Assembly: GCA_000799755.1 (NCBI GenBank)
Contig: JUHI01000005.1
Coordinates: 62,001 to 126,000 of the forward strand
Direction: 5' to 3'
DNA length: 64,000 nucleotides
Source of the DNA: Martinezella tropici
GTDB taxonomy: Bacteria > Pseudomonadota > Alphaproteobacteria > Rhizobiales > Rhizobiaceae
Shown here piece by piece: positions 8,833 through 17,602 of this stretch; within the stretch, counting starts at the first letter, position 1; the number at the start of each line of letters is the position of its first letter. The notes under the pieces were generated by a model. It was not told the origin of the DNA. It ran no database searches and saw only the letters and a program-made list of their open reading frames with translations. A program made the position numbers and the translations under genes.

Positions 8833-9483
8833 TCAATAGGTGCTTTCATCGGCGCGGGTGAATTGTCGCTGCAACTCGAAGGTTGGCTGGGAAATGGCAT
8901 ATTCGGCGCCGCCCAAACGCGTGACAGGCTGTGCGAGGGCGGTATTGAAGTATCCGCCGTCCTCGAGGAAGCCAGGCTGAATGTGCATTCCGACCACTTT
9001 GCCGAAAGTAACGTTGACATTTGCGCTACCCGTCTCGTCGGTCAATCTGACGATCTCCACGACCTTGCATTCCAGCGCAGCCGGCGATCGCGCCACACGC
9101 GGTGCCTTCACATAAATGCAATCCGCCTTTTCCAACCCGGCATATTCGAATTCGTCCATCCCGGCAGGGATCGGCGCAGATGTCATGTTCATTTCCTTGA
9201 CGAGGTCATAGCTGACGAGATTGAACACGAACTCGCCGGTCTCGCGCACGTTTTTCAACGTATCCTTGGCGGTGCGATCTTCCGGCGTGTTGCAGGAAAA
9301 TGCCAGGATCGGCGGCTCGTTGGACATGATGTTGAAATAGGAATAAGGGGCCAGATTGGCATTCCCCTCGCTGTCCACCGTACTCATCCAGCCTATCGGC
9401 CTCGGGGCAATGATCGCGTTCAGAATGCCTCGCTTGTAGGCTTTCAGCGCGATATCGACAAAGACGGGCTCGGTATTGGGCAT
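8833..9483 (-). CDS. flavin reductase-like FMN-binding split-barrel protein
   Basis: A protein of 216 residues starting MPNTEPVF; the ATG at 9483 is preceded by GGAGAG and was preferred to an upstream in-frame start. The core IIAPRPIGWMSTVDSEG, then LAPYSYFNIMSNEPPILAFSC, is the FMN-binding split barrel of the flavin reductase/DIM6-NTAB family. Such proteins supply reduced flavin to monooxygenases or act as small oxidoreductases. No monooxygenase is visible nearby, so its partner is unknown. It heads a three-gene operon with the bicupin and amidohydrolase, divergent from the aldolase at 9734. Confidence 0.8.
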   Translation of the reverse strand: MPNTEPVFVDIALKAYKRGILNAIIAPRPIGWMSTVDSEGNANLAPYSYFNIMSNEPPILAFSCNTPEDRTAKDTLKNVRETGEFVFNLVSYDLVKEMNMTSAPIPAGMDEFEYAGLEKADCIYVKAPRVARSPAALECKVVEIVRLTDETGSANVNVTFGKVVGMHIQPGFLEDGGYFNTALAQPVTRLGGAEYAISQPTFELQRQFTRADESTY

Positions 9484-9628
9484 AAGACACTCTCCAGCTG
9501 AGACGGCGCCCTGCTTGCGCTGCGATCTCATGGGGTCCGAGATCATGCCGCGATCGATCAATGAGGTGCGGCGCCGTTTTGTCGGACGCTATGCAAGACG
9601 ATATTTCAGGACAAGGTCAGAATCCCGG

Positions 9629-9647
9629 CGTTTCAACTGCTGAAATG
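9629..9647. promoter_or_regulatory. palindromic IclR-type operator, site 2
   Basis: The sequence is CGTTTCA, five bases, TGAAATG, matching the site at 6134-6152 at 14 of 19 positions including both core arms. It lies between the divergent flavin reductase (start 9483) and aldolase (start 9734), where a regulator could act on both. The link to the IclR protein is inferred. Confidence 0.5.
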
Positions 9648-9733
9648 AAGTCAGAAATCGAAAACGCCGATGATCGCGAGGTGTATTCCTAATCCAACAG
9701 ATCGAAAGCTCGGCACTATCCAGGAGTTCGAAA

Positions 9734-10531
9734 ATGGGCGAACCTAATCCTCGTCATCCGTTCAGGGCACGCGTTGCGGAACATCAGAGACTGATGGGCA
9801 CTTTCGTCAAGATTCCCGCCCCCTCCGCGATCGAGATATTGGCGGGAACCGGCTTCGATTTTGTCGTTATCGATCAGGAACACGGGGTGTTCGATCGCAC
9901 GACGACCGATATGGCCCTGCTTGCCTGCAAAGCATCCTCGATATCGGGAATTGTCAGAGTCCCGACGTTAACCGCCGATGGGATACTCTCCGTCCTCGAC
10001 TGCGGCGCTGCCGGCGTTCTCGCGCCGCATATCGACAGTGTCGATCGGGCCCGAGAGCTTGTCGCTGCATGCCGCTACAGGGGCGGCCGCCGCGGCTTCT
10101 CGGCCGTGACACGCGCCGGCGGCTATGGTGCAAGTCCCATGTGGAAACATGTTGACGAGGCGGATGCCGGCGTAGCGGCGATTGCCATGATCGAAGACCC
10201 GATCGGCGTCGAAAATATAGACGATATCGCCGCCGTTGAAGGGCTGGATGCAGTATTCATCGGGCGAGGAGATCTGACCGTGGCATATGGCGCGGCGACG
10301 AGAGACGATCCGACAGTCGTGCTCGCCGTCGAACGGATCATCAATGCTGCCAGCAGAGCCGGCATATCCGTGTGGATGATGGTTGACCGGGTGGAGCAGA
10401 TAGAACCGCTGGCGGCAAAGGGCGCCTCCTCCTTTATCGTATCTTCGGATCAAGGAATGCTTCGCGATGCGGCGCGTCAAATCATGCACGATGCCCAGCG
10501 TCTTGCCAAAGGCATAGAGACGTCGATTTGA
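9734..10531 (+). CDS. HpcH/HpaI aldolase family protein
   Basis: A protein of 265 residues of the class II pyruvate aldolase / citrate lyase beta-like family. Key features are FVVIDQEHG (general-base His), IVRVPTL (pyruvate-binding Arg), AGVLAPHIDS, and the metal pair in AMIEDPIG (Glu) and GRGDL (Asp). Relatives cleave 4-hydroxy-2-oxo acids to pyruvate plus an aldehyde or oxo acid. The ATG at 9734 follows AGGAG. It is divergent from the flavin reductase operon, with a shared palindrome between them, and would fit the last, carbon-releasing step of the pathway. The exact hydroxy-oxo acid is unknown. Confidence 0.8.
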   Translation: MGEPNPRHPFRARVAEHQRLMGTFVKIPAPSAIEILAGTGFDFVVIDQEHGVFDRTTTDMALLACKASSISGIVRVPTLTADGILSVLDCGAAGVLAPHIDSVDRARELVAACRYRGGRRGFSAVTRAGGYGASPMWKHVDEADAGVAAIAMIEDPIGVENIDDIAAVEGLDAVFIGRGDLTVAYGAATRDDPTVVLAVERIINAASRAGISVWMMVDRVEQIEPLAAKGASSFIVSSDQGMLRDAARQIMHDAQRLAKGIETSI

Positions 10532-11038
10532 GCATCAAAGCCCGCTCCGAGGCCTGCGGACCCGAACGAAGATCTTCGCGCCGGATTGTGCTCATCGGAA
10601 CAGGCTTGCAAGAATTGGGCAGAGCGACCACCCCCCAACTCGTCTGAGAGACCGAATTCGGTCGCCCCGCCACGGTGTGCGGAACCTGTGAGAGTATTGC
10701 CCCATTGCTGGAGCATCTTAGCCGAGCAGAAGATGCTCGGCTTTGCTGCCGATGAACCAGTATGCCGTCGCTCACGGCTCCTTCTGCTCTGGTGAACAGC
10801 CGGCACCGTCGATGAAGCAGACGACAATGCCGTCGAAGCGAGAGTCGTCCAGCGTGTCACCATCTTGAACCGGCGGCAGTTGCGCCGTCTGGTAGGAGGA
10901 GGATCGCTGCGCGGTGAAGCTTGCCAGAAAAGACACCAGCAAGCGACAAAGCGAGCAGGAGAAATAACTCGGAACAGAGAAAGGTTTTTGAGGAGTAGAG
11001 TCGGAATTTGACGCATATTTATGCTTCGAATTGCACTC
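10532..11038. other. gap without a supported gene
   Basis: About 507 bp between convergent genes. A hairpin with 8-bp arms (GCCGAGCA/TGCTCGGC) and a 5-base loop lies at 10721-10741, followed by only three T's, so it is at best a weak terminator. On the minus strand two overlapping frames near 10790-10970 each show short signal-peptide-like or acidic runs, which could be a decayed small exported protein; no intact reading frame supports it. Confidence 0.3.
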
Positions 11039-12445
11039 TTAATTTGCCGCAGTTGCAGCCGGTATGGGGATAAAAAGCATATATTGTCGATCCTCGGATA
11101 TCGGTTTTATTGCGTTCCCGAACTGCCTGATGAATGCCGTGTATTCATATTTGGGTATCAAGACCCGATCACCCGGCGCGAGCCAGGCGACCAGATCAGT
11201 CAACGTCTGTAGCCGTACAATTTTGCCTTTTGTATAAAATTCGGCCGAAAAGCTGCGCGCTCCTAGAATGGCTAGACGACCTGCTCCGGGATGACTTTCA
11301 ACCAGTGTTGCCTCCGTAGGCATGAACGGACGATCCAGACCGAGGAAAGAGCCAGCGGTTATAGAGGCGAAAATCAACAGGACTTCGGCCACACCAAGCC
11401 TGAGCCAGCCCACGCCGGTGGGACCGGTCTGGGTCCACAACATGACAGCAAGCAGCGCTGCTGCCGGTATGCCTGGCAGCACATAGGCGAGGAGAATATT
11501 TGCCGCGAATGTAAAGAATACCAATGGCGTCAGCGCAAACAGGAGCAGATACAGAAGCAGGCCCTTGTCCTCGGGCATTGCCCTCCCCCGCAGCCGCCAA
11601 ACGAGAACGGGCAGCAAAGGGCTCCACGGCAGCGTGGCCACAATCCAGAATAGCCAGATTGTCCCCTTCGCATGCTCGCGGCCCGCGCCATAGAGGTCGC
11701 CTGACCAGCCCGGTTGCAAGAACCGCTCAATATGCTCGCCAATGAGGAAATAATAAAGGAAGCCAGGAGTGGCTGCTTCCGCCGCGGCATACCAGGGGAT
11801 CACCAGCACTGCGCACAAAGCCAGGCCGCCCGCCCACGGCAACCGGACAAGATCCCTCCAATGACCGCGCCAAAGCATCCAGACCGTAATCGGGGTCATG
11901 GAAAGAACCACGGCGACGGGGCCTTTGGCCAGCAGTCCGATCGCAAGACCCAAGAAGAAGAGCCAACCCCAGCGGCGGCTTCCTTGCAATCCGTTGTAAA
12001 ATCCGGCCATGCTGGCGGTGACACCGAGCGTCAGCACCATGTCGGTCTGCACGAACGCGGCAGAGACGAAGAACAACCCTGAACTGGCCGCGACCAATAT
12101 GCTGGCTGCCGCGGTGCGCTGGTCGGTGAGCGTCCGAGCCCAACGCCACAGGATTATGAGTGTCGTTATGGTCGCCAGCATAATGCCCAGCCGCGCGGCA
12201 AAGGGCGTGGCGCCGAAGACTGCTACCCCTACTGCAGACAGCCATGTGTGCAATGGCGGTTTGGCCCAGAATGGCACGCCATAATCGAATTGCGGCGTGA
12301 TCCAATTGCCAGTTTCAACCATTTTGCGGGCGATTTCGGCATAACGCGCCTCGGTCGGGTCCGTAAGGGGCACCCAGATCATCGCCAGAAGCCGCACGAT
12401 AAACAGGAGCGTCAGCCCCGAGAGCACGGCACGATTTTTAGTCAT
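11039..12445 (-). CDS. ArnT-like glycosyltransferase, GT39/GT83 type
   Basis: A polytopic membrane protein of 468 residues with about ten hydrophobic segments. Near the N-terminus, in the first periplasmic loop, it has DPTEARYAEIARKM and then GVPFWAKPPLHTW. These correspond to the catalytic acidic motif of ArnT, the lipid A aminoarabinose transferase, and of rhizobial galacturonosyl transferases that use polyprenyl-phosphate sugars. At 468 residues it is shorter than ArnT (about 550), mostly in the C-terminal periplasmic domain. The ATG at 12445 is chosen because GAAAG lies eight bases upstream; a TTG at 12460 is also possible. It stands alone, so the acceptor (lipid A, LPS core or other) is not known. 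Confidence 0.75.
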   Translation of the reverse strand: MTKNRAVLSGLTLLFIVRLLAMIWVPLTDPTEARYAEIARKMVETGNWITPQFDYGVPFWAKPPLHTWLSAVGVAVFGATPFAARLGIMLATITTLIILWRWARTLTDQRTAAASILVAASSGLFFVSAAFVQTDMVLTLGVTASMAGFYNGLQGSRRWGWLFFLGLAIGLLAKGPVAVVLSMTPITVWMLWRGHWRDLVRLPWAGGLALCAVLVIPWYAAAEAATPGFLYYFLIGEHIERFLQPGWSGDLYGAGREHAKGTIWLFWIVATLPWSPLLPVLVWRLRGRAMPEDKGLLLYLLLFALTPLVFFTFAANILLAYVLPGIPAAALLAVMLWTQTGPTGVGWLRLGVAEVLLIFASITAGSFLGLDRPFMPTEATLVESHPGAGRLAILGARSFSAEFYTKGKIVRLQTLTDLVAWLAPGDRVLIPKYEYTAFIRQFGNAIKPISEDRQYMLFIPIPAATAAN

Positions 12446-13122
12446 TCTATGTACTTTCAATCAAGATCTTGGCTTCGATGCCTCGGTCGCCAAGCGCATA
12501 TCAGCCATATTGCATTCGATCGGCGTTGTCACAGAAATGTAACTTCTCTGGCCTGTCGCGGGTCATTTTCTCCGGAATGGATCAGAGTCCGACCACTAAG
12601 GGCGGACGCTAAAGAAGCAGAGATTTGCGGAAAAGCAGATCATTGCGGACAGAAGGAGCATGAAAGTGGCTATGGACGCTTGCTGCCGCAAGATAATGCG
12701 GCGCTGGCCGCAAGGATCTTGAATCAGGTTTGCGACGCAGCGTAATTCCTGAGAATTGAATTGTGCCGAACCGCTGCCCCGCAATAACTTGTGTAAAGTT
12801 GACCGGAGAGCGATGGAGAACCTAGCCCTCGCACATCATGCCGGCGCTTGGAGTAAGAGAGCGGCCTTCTTCGCGCAAATGCGGGTGGGCAAACGATCGA
12901 ACACAAAGGGGCAATCAGGCGGACATAATCTTCCGGCGCGGCTTCGCGCGGTTGCCGGCCCTCTTCATCAAGACAACCCTCGATTAGGCGGCATGGACAA
13001 CGTGAGGCCGGAGCACCGGCTACCGTCCATCATACGGATATTCGAATAGCCTCCGGTTTCCACTCGATGCAAAATCGAATAACCTTTCTCATAGTTACAG
13101 ACGGTCAAAGAGAACGTTAGAG
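12446..13122. other. gap without a supported gene, possible gene remnant
   Basis: About 677 bp upstream of the glycosyltransferase. On the plus strand at about 12660-12745 one frame reads ESGYGRLLPQDNAALAARI before a stop, which resembles the C-terminal end of a GT4 glycosyltransferase, but there is no matching upstream sequence. Nothing else is supported. Confidence 0.25.
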
Positions 13123-13398
13123 ATGCCTATGCAGCCGATCTACTATAGGCTCACGAGAGCAGTTGCCTCGGCCATTCTGATTATTTTTCCCGCTGTTTTC
13201 TGTGTTTCCTGCTCGACGGCCGGTGGAACTGGTGGTCAATCCCGTCCCGTAGCCGCGAGCAAATCGACAGATCCCGCCAAAGACAAAGCGGCCGAACGTC
13301 GGCGATGGGAAGACAGAGTGCAACGGGATAATCAGCTGGATCCAAGCGGGTCGGCACCGGGTTCCTATGGTTCCTTCGGTCCTCGTTTCACCTGGTGA
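13123..13398 (+). CDS. small predicted lipoprotein
   Basis: A protein of 91 residues. The N-terminus has a basic residue, a hydrophobic run (AVASAILIIFPAVF) and a lipobox-like CVSC with Cys at about residue 30, so it should be exported, lipid-modified and anchored. The rest is short, polar and rich in Gly, Ser, Lys and Asp, ending SYGSFGPRFTW, with no recognised domain. The ribosome site is weak and there is no operon partner; it converges with the pirin gene. It resembles the many small lineage-specific lipoproteins of rhizobia. Confidence 0.45.
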   Translation: MPMQPIYYRLTRAVASAILIIFPAVFCVSCSTAGGTGGQSRPVAASKSTDPAKDKAAERRRWEDRVQRDNQLDPSGSAPGSYGSFGPRFTW

Positions 13399-13588
13399 GC
13401 GATAGATTTTCAAACGGCTCGGCTCATGTCCGAACCCATTGAACGGATTTCGTTCGACACCACGCGGATACTGGCGCCGACGCGGCCAGCTTCGAGCAGC
13501 ATGAACGAAGAACCACGTAATCCGAAGCCGCACACGATCGGCGACCTCGGAGATCATCCACTGGCGGCGGCACACCGCCGAAATTGCT

Positions 13589-14437
13589 TCAAGCATAGAG
13601 GTGTCGGACTTCCGCGATGCGCGCCTCTCCCACCTCCAACGCGTCCTTCGAGGTGTGAACCGAATAGTGCCCACGTACGAGTTCGTGAGGGTGAGGCACC
13701 GCCGAACCGAGGATGAAGGTCGCGCCTTCCGGACCGGCCTGCAGAGGGATAGCAGCATCACTTCGGTCGAATGCAACCAGATCGCCGGCCTTGTAGCGCC
13801 TGTCGCCCAAAAGACTGCCGTGAGACAGGCTCAGCCAGCCGACGTTATGGCCGACCGGCGTATCGTAGATCCAGGTCTCACCTGGCGTAAGCGTGACGAG
13901 CAGATAGTTGAGGCCATCGAAAGCTCGCACCGGGCTCCTTATGCCCTGATAGGTTCCGACGACAACGCGCGCCGGGCCAACAATTGGGATGCCCGATGCT
14001 TCGATGAATTGCCACTCGGGCTCAGCGGCTTCCAGCGTGGCAGGCAGAGCCACCCAAAGCTGAAAGCTCTTGAAGCGCGCGGCGCTGTCCGGCCGATACT
14101 CGCCACCATGCCAGATTCCACTGCCGGCACGCATCCATTCGACGCCGCCATAGTCGAGCAACCCGGTACCCCATTTACCCATGTCGAAGCGAAGATTGCC
14201 CTCTGTCAGCACGGTCACCGTGGCGATACCCGAATGAGGATGGAGATTGTCGCGGCTCGTGATGGACGATGGCGCATCCACCATATCGAGGAAGACGAAG
14301 GGTTTGAGATATCGACCGAGGTCCGAGGGGCTCATCAGCCTGGTGATGCCCCCCTGCCCGGAGCCGCGGGTTTGACTGAAGACTTTCCGCTCGGCGAGCT
14401 TGGGCACTACACTGCTTATCGAAAGATTGCGTGACAT
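13589..14437 (-). CDS. pirin-family protein
   Basis: A bicupin of 282 residues. The pirin signature is clear: FVFLDMVDAPSS, LHPHSGIATVTVLTEG (two metal-binding His) and GSGIWHGGE. Pirins bind iron; some have quercetinase activity and others regulate metabolism or redox responses. GAGG lies upstream of the ATG. It is the last of three genes running from DoxX through an FMN reductase, under a divergent LysR gene. That set is common in proteobacteria and is usually linked to quinone or electrophile stress. Confidence 0.85.
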   Translation of the reverse strand: MSRNLSISSVVPKLAERKVFSQTRGSGQGGITRLMSPSDLGRYLKPFVFLDMVDAPSSITSRDNLHPHSGIATVTVLTEGNLRFDMGKWGTGLLDYGGVEWMRAGSGIWHGGEYRPDSAARFKSFQLWVALPATLEAAEPEWQFIEASGIPIVGPARVVVGTYQGIRSPVRAFDGLNYLLVTLTPGETWIYDTPVGHNVGWLSLSHGSLLGDRRYKAGDLVAFDRSDAAIPLQAGPEGATFILGSAVPHPHELVRGHYSVHTSKDALEVGEARIAEVRHLYA

Positions 14438-14489
14438 CGTTTGGTTTCCTCAGGAAGATGAATGGCGGCGTCTGGCGTGCGGTCGTAAA

Positions 14490-15080
14490 TCAGCTCTGCG
14501 CGCCGCGTGCCGACTTCAGCGCTCGAGCCCACCATGAAATGTCGTCGAGCATGGCCGTGGCAGATTGTTCGAGATGCGGAAAATCGTCGAAACTCTTTCC
14601 CTGCTGCCAGATCCCAAGAAACTCGACCATACCGACGTGAACAGCGAAGCGCACCGGCGCCATCTGCAATTCAACCGCGACCATGCGCAGATGTTCTATT
14701 GAGCGAGCAGCGCCGACGCCGCCATAGCCGACGAAGCCGATCGGCTTGCGATTGAACTGCGCGTAAGCGTAATCAAGCGCGTTCTTGAGTACAGCACTCA
14801 TGCTATGATTGTATTCCGGCGTCACCACGATGAATCCGTCGAGAGTGGCAAGCTTGGCCGCCCACCGTTGCGCAACCGCGTTTTGTGGAGGCGCAAAGAG
14901 CGGCGACATCTGTTCTTCGAAGAACGGCAGCGGATAATCCCGAAGATCAATCGCTTCGAAATTCAGATCCGTGCGCTTGCTGGCCAGATCTCTGATCCAT
15001 TTTGCGGGCGTCTCGCCAAAGCGTCCTTCGCGGGTGGAGCCGAGGATGATGCCGATGCGGGGCGTGGATTGCGTAATCAT
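14490..15080 (-). CDS. NADPH-dependent FMN reductase-like oxidoreductase
   Basis: A flavodoxin-fold protein of 196 residues. It opens with RIGIILGSTREGRFGE, the phosphate loop that binds FMN, and has TPEYNHSMSAVLKNALDY and PIGFVGYGGVGAARS, the two other flavin-contacting segments of the NADPH:FMN reductase/azoreductase family. It probably reduces quinones or similar electrophiles with NADPH. It lies between the DoxX and pirin genes in one operon. Confidence 0.85.
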   Translation of the reverse strand: MITQSTPRIGIILGSTREGRFGETPAKWIRDLASKRTDLNFEAIDLRDYPLPFFEEQMSPLFAPPQNAVAQRWAAKLATLDGFIVVTPEYNHSMSAVLKNALDYAYAQFNRKPIGFVGYGGVGAARSIEHLRMVAVELQMAPVRFAVHVGMVEFLGIWQQGKSFDDFPHLEQSATAMLDDISWWARALKSARGAQS

Positions 15081-15150
15081 GGGTTTTCAATCCTAGAAAG
15101 AGAGGTGAGAAAGACAGGCGGCGTGTCAGGCCGTCATTCGGGACCGTGGA

Positions 15151-15573
15151 TTAGCCGTTGGGCGACGCGCTCGAAGGCGCCATCACCACCGAATGACCGC
15201 GCTTCCGCCAGGTCGTGCGCAGAGCCAATGATCCGGGGGACGCGGCTGCTAGGACAATGAGACCGCCCGCCAGAGCAAGATTTTTCATGAAGTCGATCGG
15301 CGCACCGAGATGAACGACGAGACCGGTGAGCACGCACCAAGCCGCAAGAAGAATGCCGACGAGACGGGTCTGGATACCGAGGACGAGGGCAATGCCGCCG
15401 ATGATTTCGGAAAGACCCATCAGATAAGTCAACACAAGGGGGGCCGGCAGGCCCATCTGCCCAAGCATTCCGGCAAGGACCGGCCCCATCGCGCCGAACT
15501 TCAAGGCGCCCGAGGCAAGAAACAGGATCGAGAGCAGGACACGCCCGCTAAGAAGGAGAAAATTGTTGTTCAT
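15151..15573 (-). CDS. DoxX-family membrane protein
   Basis: A protein of 140 residues with four hydrophobic segments. It begins MNNNFLLLSGRVLLSILFL, followed by ASGALKFGAMGP, GLSEIIGGIALVLG and NLALAGGLIVLAA, the pattern of the DoxX/YphA group. The ATG at 15573 has GGAG seven bases upstream and was preferred to a longer ORF. DoxX proteins are often encoded with quinone or thiol redox enzymes. It is the first gene of the unit with the FMN reductase and pirin, and is divergent from the LysR gene. Confidence 0.8.
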   Translation of the reverse strand: MNNNFLLLSGRVLLSILFLASGALKFGAMGPVLAGMLGQMGLPAPLVLTYLMGLSEIIGGIALVLGIQTRLVGILLAAWCVLTGLVVHLGAPIDFMKNLALAGGLIVLAAASPGSLALRTTWRKRGHSVVMAPSSASPNG

Positions 15574-15682
15574 GGCACAGCTCCATTGCTTGTTTACCCG
15601 CCAAACATAGCGCGTGACAATTAGTTGATTAGACGGAAAGATTGGATTGTACTTGTCCAAAATTTAAAGTAATTAGCCCAAG

Positions 15683-16591
15683 ATGATCGATTTCAACGAC
15701 ATTGCCCTTTTCGTCCAGGTCGTTCGCTCCGGCAGCTTCTCGGAGGCAGGCCGAAGGCTCGTCATGCCGCCCAACACGGTAAGCAGACGGGTCCAGGGAC
15801 TTGAGGATCAGCTTGGCGCGCGCCTGATGCAGCGCTCCACCCGCAAGCTGACGCTCACGGATGCGGGCCAGGAATTCTATCGGCGGTGCGTCGCTGCGAT
15901 CGACGATCTGCAACAAGCAAGCCAGGATCTCACGGCTGACAGCAAAATCCCGAGTGGCGTCGTGCGGGTGGCGGCAACCGTAAACTTTCTGGATTTCTAT
16001 TCACCACGGCTGGTCGCTTCCTTCCTGGAGCGATACCCGCAGGTTCGCCTGGAATTCCTGCTCGACGATGCAGTTGTTGATCTGATTACGGACAGGATCG
16101 ACGTCGCATTCCGCGGTGGCAGCGGCGACGGTCCCGGCTACGTCGCTCATCGCATCACAGTCGCTCCCATAGGGCTCTACGCCAGCCCTCGTTACTTAGA
16201 GCAGCGTGGGTCCCCACGAAGGCTCTCCGAACTCGCCAGCCATCAATGCCTGACCGCACCGCGCCAATCCGGCCATACCGTCTGGCGGCTGCAAGGCGCA
16301 GATCGCTCCGAGGAACATGTCGAGGTTACCGGAAGCTTCGCAGCCAGCACCATGGGTGCCATCCATGCGGCAGCCCTTGCGGGCCTCGGCATTGGATTGC
16401 TCCCGGGGGCAATCGCGGCTGCCGACGTCGCGGCCGGTCGACTAGCGCCGGTTTTGCCGCAATACGAACGCGGCGGTCAGAGCATGTGCGTCGTCTACCC
16501 CAGCCATCGTCAGGTATCGCCTGCCGTGAAAGCCTTCGTCGCCTCGGTCATCAAGAGATTTGAGGACGAGACGGTTTTGCCCGACGGATGA
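15683..16591 (+). CDS. LysR-family transcriptional regulator
   Basis: A protein of 302 residues. The N-terminal winged helix (about 5-60) reads DIALFVQVVRSGSFSEAGRR and later RRVQGLEDQLGARLMQRSTRK. The effector domain follows, with FRGGSGDGPGYVAHRI and AALAGLGIGLLPGAI. It is divergent from the DoxX/reductase/pirin operon, 109 bp away, and is the likely regulator of that unit. The closest functional group appears to be the LysR subgroup that controls quinone and drug responses, but this is judged only from layout. Confidence 0.85.
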   Translation: MIDFNDIALFVQVVRSGSFSEAGRRLVMPPNTVSRRVQGLEDQLGARLMQRSTRKLTLTDAGQEFYRRCVAAIDDLQQASQDLTADSKIPSGVVRVAATVNFLDFYSPRLVASFLERYPQVRLEFLLDDAVVDLITDRIDVAFRGGSGDGPGYVAHRITVAPIGLYASPRYLEQRGSPRRLSELASHQCLTAPRQSGHTVWRLQGADRSEEHVEVTGSFAASTMGAIHAAALAGLGIGLLPGAIAAADVAAGRLAPVLPQYERGGQSMCVVYPSHRQVSPAVKAFVASVIKRFEDETVLPDG

Positions 16592-16895
16592 ACTTCTCAG
16601 TCCCTCGTTGGCTCCAGGTAGTGAAATCAGATCGATAGCTGGAAGAACTGCCCCTCCCAAACCGGCTGGCAAATCAAACCTCGAGCGGTGAAGTTGCGGA
16701 CACGCAACCCTTTCAATCGTCCTGCTCACGCCGAACTTCGTCAAAAGGTCTGTAGCAATTTCAGGAAGAATGCAGCGGTTTCCCGCCCAAAGTTGCGCAA
16801 AAGCAAAGAGATAGAACGGCTCGGAGATTCCGTGAAAATTGAACCGTTATGGGTCGTGTGGACACTTGTATGATCGAAAGAACGATCACTAGGTG
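16592..16895. other. gap without a supported gene
   Basis: About 304 bp between the convergent LysR gene and the Lrp fragment. I see no coding signal or clear terminator. Confidence 0.35.
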
Positions 16896-17264
16896 TCAAA
16901 GCGGCAGCAACGCATCCGGCTTCACATCGCCGATCGACGCGAAACTATGCGTTTCCCTCACTCCAGGAAGCGGCAGAATCACCCGCTGCAGGAACTCCTG
17001 AAACGTCGCCATGTCAGCTATTCGTGCTTTGACCAAGTAGTCGAAGCCACCGATCACCATATGGCATTCGATAATTTCGGGCGCCTTCGCAACAGCCTCC
17101 GCAAAGCGGTCAAACACATGAGGCGCAGTGTGATCGAGCCTTACCTCGATAAACACGACGGTTCCACGCCCGATCTTCGACGGTTCGAGTACAGCGCGGA
17201 CGGCCCGAATAAAGCCTTCACTGAAAAGACGCTTGATGCGCTGTGATGCGCCCGTCGGCGACAA
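16896..17264 (-). pseudogene. Lrp/AsnC-family regulator lacking its N-terminus
   Basis: The open frame gives 122 residues. The C-terminal effector domain is complete (IGRGTVVFIEVRLDH, then ECHMVIGGFDYLVKARI and ending SFASIGDVKPDALLPL). The N-terminal helix-turn-helix is cut: the frame upstream reads RTVLDLAQRVGLSPTGASQ but meets a stop codon a few residues earlier, so the usual opening (DRxIL..L..DGR) is absent. Family members are about 150-160 residues. No ATG with a ribosome site exists; only a TTG at 17264. It is probably a decayed gene, although a truncated protein could still oligomerise with full-length relatives. Confidence 0.55.
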
Positions 17265-17602
17265 CCCGACGCGTTGAGCGAGATCAAGTACGGTCCGGCG
17301 ACGGTGTTCAGTTCAGGCTCACACTCTTATAGCCCTACATACGGTGATAGCACCCTCCCAGCCATTCACCAGCGCCGAGTTGAGATCATCGACCGGACGC
17401 GAAGGCCCAGGTGCACATCGATCGTTCAATGACAACCAGCGCAAAGCAGTGCGAAATCATCGACTGCAGTGAAGAGATTGACGCCCTTTCGTCCCAACAG
17501 CGGTTTCTGCTACGGGCCATTTCACTGACAGAAGTCAGTCTGTCCAAGAGGCCCTGAACTGGTCGATGAACAAGCCGGTCACGTTGCGGCGCTCGTGCTG
17601 CA
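17265..17602. other. gap without a supported gene
   Basis: About 338 bp downstream of the TonB receptor. It includes the remnant of the Lrp N-terminus and a small inverted repeat (GACAGA, six bases, TCTGTC) at 17527-17544 without a T-run. Nothing else is seen. Confidence 0.3.

Noticed and set aside
10721..10741. Perfect 8-bp hairpin as rho-independent terminator
   Set aside because: Only three T's follow, and it lies about 190 bp from the aldolase stop; kept only as a note.
10477..11016. A 179-codon minus-strand ORF
   Set aside because: Low-complexity Arg/Ser-rich translation, overlaps the aldolase 3' end, and no recognisable family.
12660..12745. Possible glycosyltransferase C-terminal remnant
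   Set aside because: Fewer than 30 residues match a loose pattern and nothing supports it upstream.
13399..13588. Possible chemotaxis-receptor remnant on the minus strand (EAGRVGASIRVVSNEIR)
   Set aside because: The similarity to receptor signalling domains is short and needs frame changes; not enough to call a pseudogene.
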